Shown: positions 9,475-18,694 of the stretch, in pieces | Position numbering within the stretch: position 1 is the stretch's first letter | Layout of the letters: each line of letters begins with the position of its first letter | From: Candidatus Sysuimicrobiota bacterium CSP1-3 | GTDB taxonomy: Bacteria; Sysuimicrobiota; Sysuimicrobiia; Sysuimicrobiales; Humicultoraceae | Assembly (NCBI GenBank): GCA_001443485.1 | Contig: LDXQ01000020.1 | Coordinates: 1 to 37,669, forward strand | Direction: 5' to 3' | Length of the DNA stretch: 37,669 bases | Notes under the pieces: generated by a model | Told to the model about the DNA's origin: nothing | The model's input: only the letters and a program-made list of their open reading frames with translations | The model's database searches: none | Position numbers and translations under genes: made by a program

Positions 9475-10428
9475 ATGGCTACCCACATCCCCGTCCTCCT
9501 GGAGGAGACCCTGGTTCTGCTGGCGCCCCGACCGGGCGGGATTTACGTCGACGCCACGGTGGGGGGCGGCGGGCACGCCGAGGCCATCCTGGAGCGGATC
9601 GCTCCAGGGGGTCGGCTGATCGGCCTGGACCGCGACGCCGAGGCTCTGGCAGCCGCCCAACAGCGGCTGGCACGGTTCGGCCCGGCGGTCGTGCTGGTGC
9701 ACGCGAACTACACCCGCCTGCGCGAGGTGCTGCGGGCGCAGGGGGTGGAGGCGGTGGACGGGATCGTCATGGACCTGGGGATCTCGTCGCTGCAGCTGAA
9801 CGATCCGGCGCGGGGCTTCTCGTTCCAGACCCCCGGGCCGCTGGACATGCGCATGGATCGGTCGCAGCCGCAGACGGCGGCGGACCTGATAAACCGGTTC
9901 CCGGAGGACGAGGTGCGGCGGATCTTGCGCGAGTACGGCGAGGAGCGGTGGGCGGCCCGGATCGCCCGGGCGATCGTCCGCGCGCGGCCGCTGCATACGA
10001 CGACGGACCTGGCGGATGTGGTCGCGCGGGCCATCCCCCGGCGCCACTGGCCGCGGCGAATTCACCCGGCCACACGCACGTTTCAGGCGCTGCGCATCGC
10101 CGTCAATCACGAACTGGACGACCTGGAACAGGCATTGCCAGACGTGGTGGAGGGTCTCGGGGACGGAGGGCGGCTCTGCGTAATCACCTTCCACTCCCTG
10201 GAAGACCGCACCGCAAAACACACCTTCCTGTGCCTCTCCCGTGAGTACCCCTCCGGGCCTGGGCCCTCCACCCGTAAGATCTGGACCGGCACGATGCCGG
10301 CGCCCCGGGTGCGCGTCCTGACGCGCCGCCCGGTGGTGCCGGCGGAGGAGGACATCGCGCGGAACCCCCGCGCCCGGAGCGCCAAACTGCGCGCCGTGGA
10401 GCGGGTGAGAGTTGAACCGAACGGCTAA
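9475..10428 (+). CDS. rsmH: 16S rRNA (cytosine-1402-N4)-methyltransferase RsmH (MraW)
   Basis: HIPVLLEETL ... VDATVGGGGHAEAIL ... GIVMDLGISSLQLNDPARGFSF ... RTFQALRIAVNHELDDLE ... ITFHSLEDR. Confidence 0.97.
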   Translation: MATHIPVLLEETLVLLAPRPGGIYVDATVGGGGHAEAILERIAPGGRLIGLDRDAEALAAAQQRLARFGPAVVLVHANYTRLREVLRAQGVEAVDGIVMDLGISSLQLNDPARGFSFQTPGPLDMRMDRSQPQTAADLINRFPEDEVRRILREYGEERWAARIARAIVRARPLHTTTDLADVVARAIPRRHWPRRIHPATRTFQALRIAVNHELDDLEQALPDVVEGLGDGGRLCVITFHSLEDRTAKHTFLCLSREYPSGPGPSTRKIWTGTMPAPRVRVLTRRPVVPAEEDIARNPRARSAKLRAVERVRVEPNG

Positions 10429-10435
10429 CAGGTGA

Positions 10436-10521
10436 GGGCGGGTGCTCGGTCTTCGCGCTTCCATTCGCAGCATCTCATCACACCTTCGGTTTGAGCACCT
10501 CCGGCAGCCGAGTACCCGCCC
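10436..10521 (+). other. Long inverted repeat in the rsmH-ftsL intergenic region (possible alternative hairpins)
   Basis: GGGCGGGTGCTCGG (10436-10449) pairs with CCGAGTACCCGCCC (10508-10521), 14 bp with one G-T; alternative pairing GGTGCTC (10441-10447) with GAGCACC (10493-10499). Confidence 0.65.
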
Positions 10522-10557
10522 ATTGTCGTTGATCGGGCCCGGCGGGCCGACGCAGCC

Positions 10558-11019
10558 ATGATTGCGCTGGACCGCCGCACGCACGCTTACCCCGTTGTGA
10601 TGCCGGACCGGCGGTTGCGGGAACGCCCCACCCCGCGCCGCCGGTTTCGGCGGAATCCGATGGCCGCAGCCATGGTGGTGGCGGCCCTGGCGATCCTTCC
10701 CGCGCTCCTTTACGTGTACCAGCGTACCGAGGCGGCGGCGACCGGTTACAGCATCCTTCGTCTCCAACGCGAGCTCGCCGGTCTCGAGAGCGAGTACGCG
10801 CGCCTACAGGCCACCGTTTCCGCCCTCAGGTCGCCGCAGCGGATTGAGCGCATCGCCACGACAGAGCTCGGCATGGCGCCGCCCCGCCAGCGCCAGCTCG
10901 CCGCCATCACCACGGCTCCGGCCGTTGCCGCTTCCCCGGCACCGCCTCGCTCCCTGGCGCAACGCCTCGGGGCGTGGCTCGGATTCGGAGAAGCCCAGGC
11001 GCACGAGCTCGAACGATGA
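10558..11019 (+). CDS. ftsL: FtsL-like septum formation protein
   Basis: Short protein with one TM helix followed by a coiled-coil (LRLQRELAGLESEYARLQATVSALRSPQRIERIATTELGM); position between rsmH and ftsI. Alternative ATG at 10600. Confidence 0.75.
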   Translation: MIALDRRTHAYPVVMPDRRLRERPTPRRRFRRNPMAAAMVVAALAILPALLYVYQRTEAAATGYSILRLQRELAGLESEYARLQATVSALRSPQRIERIATTELGMAPPRQRQLAAITTAPAVAASPAPPRSLAQRLGAWLGFGEAQAHELER

Positions 11020-12827
11020 CGCGGCGCCCACCCGGGCGATCGCGTCCCCGTCCCCTCCGGTCCGGACAGCGTCCGGCGGGACCGGTCCGCCGGCCCGCCG
11101 TCTCTGAGGTCGACCTGCAGCGCGCGGTCCGCGGCCGGCTCACCTTCCTCTTCGTCCTCCTGTTCGCCGGGCAGGCGGTGCTGCTCGGGCGTCTCGTCTA
11201 CATCCAGGGCAGCCAGGCCGACCACCTGCAGCGGTTGGCGCTGAACCAGCAACTCGGGGCCTTCGTCCTGCCCACCCACCGCGGGCGCATCTTCGACCGC
11301 GCCGGCCGCCCCCTGGTCACCAACGTCGAGGTGGAATCAGTCTTCGCCGTCCCCCGGGCGATCCGCGACCCGCAGGAGTTCGCCCGCCGCGTCGCGCCGC
11401 TAGTGCGCATGGACCCGCGCGAGATCGAGCGGCGCCTGGAGCCCCGCCTCTATTTCGTCTGGCTGAAGCGCAAGGTCAGCCCCGAGACCGCCGCCACGTT
11501 TCGGGCGCTGAAACTGGAGGGGCAGCTGGGGTTCCTCGAGGAGGCGCGGCGCGCCTATCCCAACGGCGAGCTGGCGGCGCACCTGCTGGGGTTCGTCGGC
11601 ATCGACAACCAGGGACTGGCCGGAGTGGAGCTGGCCTACGACTCCACGCTGCAGGGACGGCCAGGCAGGGCGGTCGTCGGACGGGACGCGATCGGCCGGC
11701 CGATCGTCGAGACGCAGCGGCTGGCCGCGCCGGCGGTGGACGGGGCCGACCTGGTGCTGACCGTCGACCAGGTGGTCCAGCACATCGCCGAACGGGAACT
11801 GGAGAAGGCGGTCGAGGAGACCGGGGCGGTGCGCGGCATGGCTCTGGTGATGGATCCGCGGACCGGGGAGATGCTGGCGCTGGCGGCGGTGCCGACCTAC
11901 AATCCCGGTGCCTTCCAGCGCGTGCCTCCCAAGCGCTGGGTCAACCGGCCGATCGGCGAGGTCTTCGAACCGGGCTCAACCTTCAAGTTGATCACCGCCG
12001 CCGCCGCGCTGGATTCGGGCCGGGTCGATCTCACGGACGTCTTCGACTGCCCAGAGTCCCTCCAGGTGGGGACGCACCGCATCCGGGACGCCCACCGGTA
12101 CTGCACGACTTCGCAGACCCTGACCGACGTCATCCGCTACTCCTCCAACGTGGGGGCCGCCGAGGTGGCGGCGAGACTCGGCAAGGAGCGCCTTTACGAG
12201 TACATCCGTCGGTTTGGGTTCGGCGCGCCGACCGGGATCGATCTGCCCGGCGAGGCGACCGGCATCGTCCGCCCGCCGCAGGAGTGGCTGGGCCCCGGTC
12301 TGCAGACGATCGGCTTCGGCCAGGGGATCTCCGCGACGGCGCTGCAGATGCTGGTGGGCGCCTCGGCCCTGGCCAACGACGGAGTGTTGGTCCGGCCGCA
12401 CGTGGTGCGCATGGTGCGCGACCGCGAGGGACGGTTGCTGCAGGGCGTGAGCGCGGCCCCGCGCCGCGGCGTGGTGGCGCCGGAGGTGGCCGCCGCGGTG
12501 GTGCGCATGATGATCCGTACCGTGGAGGACGGTACCGGCAAACTAGCGGCCGTTCCTGGCTACGTCGTCGCGGGCAAGACCGGCACGGCGCAGATCCCCG
12601 CGCCCGGAGGCGGCTACCTGCAGGGACGGTACATCTCCTCCTTCCTCGGATTCACGCCCATTCCCAACCCGCGGCTGGCAATCCTGGTCGTGCTCGAAGA
12701 GCCAAGGGGCGCCTACTACGGTGGGGCCGTAGCCGCCCCGCTCTTCCGTGCGATCGCCGAGCGGGCCCTCTGGTACCTGCGGGTTCCGCCCTCCACGCCG
12801 CTGGCCGCCCCAGCGCAGACACCGTGA
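11016..12827 (+). CDS. ftsI: Class B penicillin-binding protein (FtsI/SpoVD type)
   Basis: PBP dimer domain; transpeptidase motifs PGSTFK, SSN and KTGTAQ; no PASTA-like tail seen. ATG 11016 overlaps the ftsL stop (ATGA). Confidence 0.93.
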   Translation: MTRRPPGRSRPRPLRSGQRPAGPVRRPAVSEVDLQRAVRGRLTFLFVLLFAGQAVLLGRLVYIQGSQADHLQRLALNQQLGAFVLPTHRGRIFDRAGRPLVTNVEVESVFAVPRAIRDPQEFARRVAPLVRMDPREIERRLEPRLYFVWLKRKVSPETAATFRALKLEGQLGFLEEARRAYPNGELAAHLLGFVGIDNQGLAGVELAYDSTLQGRPGRAVVGRDAIGRPIVETQRLAAPAVDGADLVLTVDQVVQHIAERELEKAVEETGAVRGMALVMDPRTGEMLALAAVPTYNPGAFQRVPPKRWVNRPIGEVFEPGSTFKLITAAAALDSGRVDLTDVFDCPESLQVGTHRIRDAHRYCTTSQTLTDVIRYSSNVGAAEVAARLGKERLYEYIRRFGFGAPTGIDLPGEATGIVRPPQEWLGPGLQTIGFGQGISATALQMLVGASALANDGVLVRPHVVRMVRDREGRLLQGVSAAPRRGVVAPEVAAAVVRMMIRTVEDGTGKLAAVPGYVVAGKTGTAQIPAPGGGYLQGRYISSFLGFTPIPNPRLAILVVLEEPRGAYYGGAVAAPLFRAIAERALWYLRVPPSTPLAAPAQTP

Positions 12828-12905
12828 GACCGCCTAGCCCGCTCCTGGTCCGGGCATACACGAAGTGAGCCCGTAAGACAGGTTGGTGAGACTGGTCGGT
12901 GCTCG

Positions 12906-13580
12906 GTGAGTAGCCCGGCGGCTGCGCCGCCTCATCCTCCGCAGAAGCCCGGCCCCGGCCGATCGCTGGAGGGCCTTCCGGGGATCATCGCGTTCATCGT
13001 CGTGGCCGCGGTGCTCGTGGTCGGTCCGAAGATCTGGACGGTGGGAGAGGCCCTGGCGAGCCTGGGCCGGTCGATCACCAGGAGCAGGCCGGTTGAGGTC
13101 GCGGCGCCCGAACCGTCGGCGACCAAAGAGCAGGTGGTGGCGGTCTCGCAGGCTCAGCCGGTCGAGAAACCCGCGGTCGAGAAGGCCCCGGTGCCGGCGC
13201 AACCCAAAGCCTCTCGCCAACCCCGCAGCCGTCCTGCCGCGGCACCGACGGCCCGCCCATCGGTCCCGGCGAGCGTGCCGCCCGCCACGGCTATCACCGA
13301 CGCCGCTCGGCTCCAGCACTTCTACGCGCTGATGGATCAGGGCATCCGGCTCTACCGCGCGGGATGGTTCGGCCCGTCGGTGGGGCGGTTCCGCCAGGCC
13401 ACCGCGGTGACGCCGACCTCGCCCTACGCCTTCCTCTGGCTGGGGCGGGCCAACTTTGCGGCCCACCGCCCCGACGACGCGCGCGAGGCGCTGCAGCGCG
13501 TCATCGTCCTCGCGCCCGACAGCCAGGCCGCCCGCGAGGCTTCCGCACTCCTCAAACAACTTGCCGCCGGCAGCATCTAA
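12906..13580 (+). CDS. TPR-containing single-TM protein
   Basis: One TM segment (GIIAFIVVAAVLVVGP), Pro/Ala/Lys-rich linker, C-terminal TPR-like repeats (ALMDQGIRLYRAGWFGPSVGRFRQATAVTP...YAFLWLGRANFAAHRPDDAREALQRVI); GTG start. Confidence 0.6.
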   Translation: MSSPAAAPPHPPQKPGPGRSLEGLPGIIAFIVVAAVLVVGPKIWTVGEALASLGRSITRSRPVEVAAPEPSATKEQVVAVSQAQPVEKPAVEKAPVPAQPKASRQPRSRPAAAPTARPSVPASVPPATAITDAARLQHFYALMDQGIRLYRAGWFGPSVGRFRQATAVTPTSPYAFLWLGRANFAAHRPDDAREALQRVIVLAPDSQAAREASALLKQLAAGSI

Positions 13581-13654
13581 CGCGCTAAGATTCTGTCGAT
13601 GCGCAGGCGCGTCGTTCTTTCTGTCCGCGCCGTAGCCGCCTCCCGCTGCCGTTC

Positions 13655-13660
13655 TATAAT
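13655..13660 (+). promoter_or_regulatory. -10 element (TATAAT) immediately upstream of the MFS gene
   Basis: Perfect TATAAT ending 6 nt before the GTG start at 13667; no strong -35 seen. Confidence 0.5.
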
Positions 13661-13666
13661 GGTCGG

Positions 13667-14842
13667 GTGAACCGGCCGCTACTGGTCATCTTCCTCACGA
13701 TCCTCGTCAACCTCATCGGCTTCGGCATGATCATTCCGCTCCTGCCGTTCTACAGTAAGGCGCTGGGCGCGTCACCCTTTGTCATCGGCCTGCTCTTCGC
13801 GTCCTTTTCGCTCGCCCAGTTGATCGCCGGCCCGATCCTGGGCGACCTCTCCGACCGCTGGGGCCGCCGCCCCGTGCTGCTCTTCAGCCTGCTGGGCACA
13901 GCGGTCAGTTTCGCCCTGCTGGCGGTGGCCCGCAGCGTCACGGTGCTCTTCATCGCCCGCATCATCGACGGGCTCTCCGGCGGGAACATCTCCACGGCGC
14001 GCGCCTACATCGGGGACGTGACGCGGGAGGAGGACCGCGCGCGGGGCTTCGGCCTGATCGGCGCGGCCTTCGGCCTGGGCTTCATCCTGGGCCCCGGACT
14101 GGCCGCGGGCCTCTCGCACATCAGTTACTCCGCTCCGGCCTGGACCGCGGCGGCCCTGGCACTGGGCTCGGCTGCGCTGGCCTGGCGCTGGCTGCCGGAG
14201 ACGGTGCACCGGGTGCAGGCGGGACGGGGGTTACCCTGGCGCTCGCTCCCGGCGCTGTTGCGCCACCCGCGGCTGGGGACGATCCTGCTCATCGACCTGG
14301 CATTTTGGGCGGCGCAGGCGGTCTACCAGACGACGTTCGCCCTCTTCGGCGCCCGCCGGTTCGGGTTTGATGTACCGCAGACCGGCGTGCTGTTGGCGGC
14401 GGTGAGCGTCCTCGGGGTGGTGATTCAGGTGGGCCTCGTCGGACCCGCGGTCCGGCGCCTCGGGGAGTGGCGTACGCTGGCCTTGGGACTCTTTCTGGCC
14501 GCCGCCGGACTGGGGCTCGCCTCCGCAACGCATAATCTCACGGTCTTTATCATCGGGATGGTGCCCTCGGGCGCCGGCATCGCCCTGGCGATCCCCTCAC
14601 TGACGAGTCTCCTCAGCCGCACGGCGGGCCCGCAGGAGCAAGGGCGCGTGCAGGGCGTGGCCAGTGCGCTGGAGAGTCTGGGGCGCACCGTCGGTCCGGT
14701 CTGGGGGAACAGTGCGCTGCAGGTAGCCGGCGAAGGAGTGGCGTTCGGCTCCGGCGCCGCGGTGATGGGCGTGCTCGCCGCGTTCGCCTGGGTCACCCAG
14801 CGGTCGGCGCGCGCCGTGGAGCAGATCCGGGTCTGGAGGTGA
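13667..14842 (+). CDS. MFS transporter (drug efflux/TetA-like)
   Basis: FGMIIPLLPFYSKALGASPFVIGLLFASFSLAQLIAGPILGDLSDRWGRRPVLL: MFS motif A GDLSDRWGRRP; about 12 hydrophobic segments. Confidence 0.9.
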   Translation: MNRPLLVIFLTILVNLIGFGMIIPLLPFYSKALGASPFVIGLLFASFSLAQLIAGPILGDLSDRWGRRPVLLFSLLGTAVSFALLAVARSVTVLFIARIIDGLSGGNISTARAYIGDVTREEDRARGFGLIGAAFGLGFILGPGLAAGLSHISYSAPAWTAAALALGSAALAWRWLPETVHRVQAGRGLPWRSLPALLRHPRLGTILLIDLAFWAAQAVYQTTFALFGARRFGFDVPQTGVLLAAVSVLGVVIQVGLVGPAVRRLGEWRTLALGLFLAAAGLGLASATHNLTVFIIGMVPSGAGIALAIPSLTSLLSRTAGPQEQGRVQGVASALESLGRTVGPVWGNSALQVAGEGVAFGSGAAVMGVLAAFAWVTQRSARAVEQIRVWR

Positions 14843-14846
14843 GCCG

Positions 14847-15767
14847 GTGCGCTTTCTAACCTATGCCAGCGAGCAGGGGCCGCGCCTGGGTGTGCTCGTT
14901 GGCGAACTCGTCTACGATGTGCCGGCGCTCTACCGGCGGCTCTTCCGCGCGCAGGGGAAGACCCCGGACGGCGCCATCCCCACCGATCTCCTCGCCTTCA
15001 TCGACCGGAGTTCGGTCGTGCTGGTGCGCCGCCTGCTGGCGCTGGCCCGCTCGCTGCCTGCCTCCAGCCGGCGCGCGGTGGCCCGCCCCCTGCGCGAGGT
15101 CAACCTGATGGCGCCGCTCCCTCGCCCGCGGAAGAATATCTACTGCATGGGGCGGAACTACGCGGAGCACGCCCGCGAGGGCGGGGTGGCGCCCCCGGAG
15201 CAGCCGGTGTGGTTCACCAAGCCGCCCACGGCGGTGATCGGTCCCTTCTCGCCGATCCTGTACCACGCCGCTACGCAGGCGCTGGACTACGAGGCGGAAC
15301 TGGTGGTGGTCATCGGCCGGCGCGGCCGGAACATCCCGCGGGAGCAGGCGCTGGAGTACGTCTTCGGCTACACGGTGATGAACGACGTCACGGCGCGCGA
15401 TCTGCAGCGGGAACGCGGGCAGTGGTTCAAAGGCAAGAGCCTGGACACGTTCGCGCCGCTCGGGCCCTGGGTGGTGCATCGCTCAGCGCTCCCCGACCCG
15501 CAGCGGCTGATGGTGCGCTCGCGCGTCAACGGGGAGCTGCGCCAGGAGGCTTCCACCGCCGACATGATCTTCCCGGTGGCGGCGCTAGTCGCGGATCTGT
15601 CGCGGGGCATGACGCTGGAACCCGGGGATCTCATCGCGACCGGCACACCGGCGGGTGTGGGCATGGGTTTTCAGCCACCACGCTGGCTGCAGGTCGGCGA
15701 CGTGGTGGAGGTCGAAGTGGAGGGCAACGGGACGCTTCGTAACCCCATCGTCGCCCCCGGCAGGTAG
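14847..15767 (+). CDS. Fumarylacetoacetate hydrolase family protein
   Basis: KNIYCMGRNYAEHARE ... DYEAELVVVIGRRGRNIPREQALEYVFGYTVMNDVTARDLQ ... KSLDTFAPLGPWVV ... GDLIATGTPAGVGMG. Confidence 0.93.
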   Translation: MRFLTYASEQGPRLGVLVGELVYDVPALYRRLFRAQGKTPDGAIPTDLLAFIDRSSVVLVRRLLALARSLPASSRRAVARPLREVNLMAPLPRPRKNIYCMGRNYAEHAREGGVAPPEQPVWFTKPPTAVIGPFSPILYHAATQALDYEAELVVVIGRRGRNIPREQALEYVFGYTVMNDVTARDLQRERGQWFKGKSLDTFAPLGPWVVHRSALPDPQRLMVRSRVNGELRQEASTADMIFPVAALVADLSRGMTLEPGDLIATGTPAGVGMGFQPPRWLQVGDVVEVEVEGNGTLRNPIVAPGR

Positions 15768-15809
15768 AGGGGAAAGCACCGGCCGGCCGCACAGGTGGAT
15801 GATTGGGCG

Positions 15810-16838
15810 CTACTTCCCCAGGAACCGGTTGGTCCAGAGAATCCCTTCCTTCGCCGAAGGTTTGGACCGAATCTCGCCGATCCCGAACAGGAAGTCGAGC
15901 GTCTTCTGCACGAGCGGTTCGCTCATCCGGCCGTCTTCGGAGAGGCCCGGGATGATCTCGGGCAGGACCCGGGCCAACAGCGCCGGATCGCGGGCGACGT
16001 ACTTGCGCAGGTGCGTGACTGCCGCCGCGGGATCCGTCCGCATCAATCGGTAGCCGCGGGCGACCGCCCGGACCCACCGACGCAGCACCTCGGGGTTCCG
16101 GTTTGCGTACACGTTGTGCACGGCGATCCCCGTGTACACAATGCCGTCGAGTTCCGGCACGTCCCCGGCGGAGGCCTTGACGATCACCACGCCGTAGCCG
16201 TCCTGCTCCGCGACGTAAGGGGTGGGAGCGGAGAGGTGGAAGGCATCGATCTGCCGCGTGCGTAGCGCGGCGAGCAACGGACCACCACCGCCGATGGATA
16301 CGAGCTGCACGTCCCGGTCGGGGTCCATCCCGGCCCGCTTCAGGTAGTAGCGCATGTAGACGTCCGTGGCCGCCCCCGGCCGGGTGATGCCCAGTTTGAG
16401 CCCCCGCAGCGCCGCCAGCCGCTGAGCGATCGGCGTGGTCCGGGAGAGGTTCTTCGCCCGGGCGACCTCCGGATGCATTACCAGGTCGAGAGTCACGCGT
16501 TTGGTCAGGTTGTAGATGAACAGGATCTGCTTGCCCTGCCGCCGCAGCTCCACAGCCTGGAACGGGTCGGCGTCGAAGATCTGCACCTGGCCGGAGACCA
16601 GCGCCGCGATCCCCAGAGCGCCGCTCTCGACCTCGAACAACTCCAGGTCGATCCCCTCCTCGGCCATATAGCCGGCGGCCTCCGCGATGAACACCGGGGC
16701 CATGAAGATCGTCCCCGTGTGCGCCTCTCTGATTTTGACCCGCTGTCCCTGCGCGCCGGCCGTAGCGGTGGTCAGCATGACCAGCGCGGCCACGAGGGCC
16801 AGGGCCAGCGGCGTGCGTCCTTTCATGACCATATCCAT
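15810..16838 (-). CDS. NitT/TauT (NMT1-like) ABC transporter substrate-binding protein
   Basis: Signal-like N-terminus, then VKIREAHTGTIFMAPVFIAEAAGYMAEEGIDLELFEVESG ... LRGLKLGITRPGAATDVYMRYYLKRAGMDP; ORF track extends to 16871, M at 16838 follows a GGAGGAGG-like RBS. Confidence 0.88.
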   Translation of the reverse strand: MDMVMKGRTPLALALVAALVMLTTATAGAQGQRVKIREAHTGTIFMAPVFIAEAAGYMAEEGIDLELFEVESGALGIAALVSGQVQIFDADPFQAVELRRQGKQILFIYNLTKRVTLDLVMHPEVARAKNLSRTTPIAQRLAALRGLKLGITRPGAATDVYMRYYLKRAGMDPDRDVQLVSIGGGGPLLAALRTRQIDAFHLSAPTPYVAEQDGYGVVIVKASAGDVPELDGIVYTGIAVHNVYANRNPEVLRRWVRAVARGYRLMRTDPAAAVTHLRKYVARDPALLARVLPEIIPGLSEDGRMSEPLVQKTLDFLFGIGEIRSKPSAKEGILWTNRFLGK

Positions 16839-16857
16839 CCCTCCTCCTCCGCGTTTC

Positions 16858-17736
16858 TTACACCACGTCACGCGTGATTCCCCGCCTGGGGCTCCAGCGC
16901 ATCAGGTAGTTCCCCAGGAACGTGATCCCTTGATTCATCAGCAAGACCACCGCGAGGAGGGAGAAGATGCCGGCGAACAATCCCGGCGTATCGAGCAGCC
17001 CCGCCTCGCGGCTGATCAGGTGGCCGACGCCGCGGTTGCTGGAGATGAACTCGCCGACGATCGCGCCGATCATCGCCTGGGGCACGGTGATCTGCAGGGC
17101 AGCGATGATGAACGGCGTCGCCGCCGGGAAGATGACCTTTCGCTGCAGATCCCACTCTGAGGCGCCCATTACCCGCGCTACCTGCAGCAGGGGGAGGGGC
17201 GCGGCGCGGATGCCGGCAATCGTGTTGATGAGGACGATGAAGAACACCATCACCGTCGCCACGGCGATCTTCGAGGTGATCCCCAGCCCGAACCAGAGGA
17301 TGAACAGGGGGGCCAGGGCGATGCGGGGGATGCCGTAGAAGGCGACGACGAACGGCTCGACGATGCGGAAGACGAGGTCGACCCGCGCCAGAGCAAACCC
17401 GAGCAGAAGCCCGGCGCTTGCGCCGATGATGTACCCGGCCAGGGCCTCGGTAATCGTGAACCGCAGATGATAGAGGAGGTTCTCCTCCACGAGCATCGTC
17501 CACAAGGCGCCCAAAATGGCGCTCGGCCGGCTGACGAAGAACTGGTCGACGAGGCGTCCCGAGGCAAGTTCCCAGGCGAGCAGGAAGCCGACCCCGACCG
17601 CGACCCGCCCCGCGACGATACCCCAGCGGGCCCGCCGCTCCCGCGCGCGCTCCTGCTCTTCCACGGCGCGGAGCAGTGTGTCGCCGCGGCCGCGCGGGAC
17701 GCCCATCGCCCCGGCGGCCGCTTCCTGTGCGGTCAT
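16858..17736 (-). CDS. NitT/TauT (SsuC/TauC-like) ABC transporter permease
   Basis: BPD permease EAA-type loop region GASEWDLQRKVIFPAATPFIIAALQITVPQAMIGAIVGEF; start chosen at MTAQEAAAG. Confidence 0.9.
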   Translation of the reverse strand: MTAQEAAAGAMGVPRGRGDTLLRAVEEQERARERRARWGIVAGRVAVGVGFLLAWELASGRLVDQFFVSRPSAILGALWTMLVEENLLYHLRFTITEALAGYIIGASAGLLLGFALARVDLVFRIVEPFVVAFYGIPRIALAPLFILWFGLGITSKIAVATVMVFFIVLINTIAGIRAAPLPLLQVARVMGASEWDLQRKVIFPAATPFIIAALQITVPQAMIGAIVGEFISSNRGVGHLISREAGLLDTPGLFAGIFSLLAVVLLMNQGITFLGNYLMRWSPRRGITRDVV

Positions 17737-18554
17737 CGCTCCCTCACCTCCAGCGCGACCTCGATGATTTCTTCCTTGAGATCGCGCCACACCTGATCGT
17801 AGAAGTCGCCGAACGCGGGATGCGCGTGAATGCGAAACACGTCCCGCGGACGCGAGATCGGCACCGTATAGCGGCGCTTGATCGTGCCGGGGGCGCGGCT
17901 GAACATGACAATCTCGTCCGCCAGGGCGATGGCCTCGACGAGGTCATGGGTGACGAAGAGGATGCTCTTGCCGCTACCTTCCCAGAGCTTGAGCAGTTCA
18001 TCCTGCAAGATGACCCGGGTCTGCGCGTCCAGCGGGCCGAAAGGTTCGTCCATCAGGACGACGTCGGGTTCATAGATGAGGGTGCGGATGAGGGCGGCGC
18101 GTTTGCGCATACCTCCCGAGAGCTCGTGCGGGAAGTGGTGTTCAAACCCGCCCAGGCCGACCATCGCGATGTACTTCCCGGCCTCCGCGCGGCGCCCGGT
18201 CGCCGGAACGCCGCGGAACTCCAGCGCCACCTCGACGTTTTCCTGCAGGGTGCGCCAGGGGAAGAGATTGTCATCCTGCGTGATGTACCCCGCGTCCGTG
18301 TTCACGCCTTCGACGGGAGCGCCCTTGTAGCGGACGATGCCTTCCGTCGGCCGGACGAGGCCGGCGATCATGTTCAGAAAGGTTGACTTCCCGCATCCCG
18401 ACGGACCGACCAGGGCCACGAAGCGCCCGGCGTCCACCGCGAGGTTGACATCGTGCAGGGCGAGGAAGGCGCGCCGGTCGTGCCGGTTTCCCTGCGCCGT
18501 GAACACTTTGAAGACCTCGCGCGCTTCGATGATCGGTTGACTGGGGGACACGAC
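17733..18554 (-). CDS. NitT/TauT (SsuB/TauB-like) ABC transporter ATP-binding protein
   Basis: Walker A GPSGCGKST, signature LSGGMRKRAALIRTL, Walker B DVVLMDEPFGPLD, H-loop VTHDLVEAIALAD; GTG start near 18554 chosen over the longer ORF. Confidence 0.92.
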   Translation of the reverse strand, partial: VVSPSQPIIEAREVFKVFTAQGNRHDRRAFLALHDVNLAVDAGRFVALVGPSGCGKSTFLNMIAGLVRPTEGIVRYKGAPVEGVNTDAGYITQDDNLFPWRTLQENVEVALEFRGVPATGRRAEAGKYIAMVGLGGFEHHFPHELSGGMRKRAALIRTLIYEPDVVLMDEPFGPLDAQTRVILQDELLKLWEGSGKSILFVTHDLVEAIALADEIVMFSRAPGTIKRRYTVPISRPRDVFRIHAHPAFGDFYDQVWRDLKEEIIEVALEVRER

Positions 18555-18694
18555 ACCGCCCCGGTGTGCGCAGTGCTTGGGTTGGGCACTAGGTTCGCCG
18601 CGTGCGCAACTCCCCCTGCTCCCCAGGCCGTGTGCGCACCACATACGGCAATGGTAGTGTGGAGAGGAATGCGGCGGTAGGACGGGAGGGTGAG

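Noticed and set aside
9400-10767. 455-aa minus-strand ORF opposite rsmH
   Set aside because: Mirror-frame artefact of GC-rich codons; rsmH on the + strand is unambiguous
18555-18690. Possible TPP (thi-box) riboswitch upstream of the NMT1-like ABC operon
   Set aside because: Fragments such as GGGGAGC and GAACCT occur on the minus strand but the CUGAGA core and the 3' conserved arm are absent
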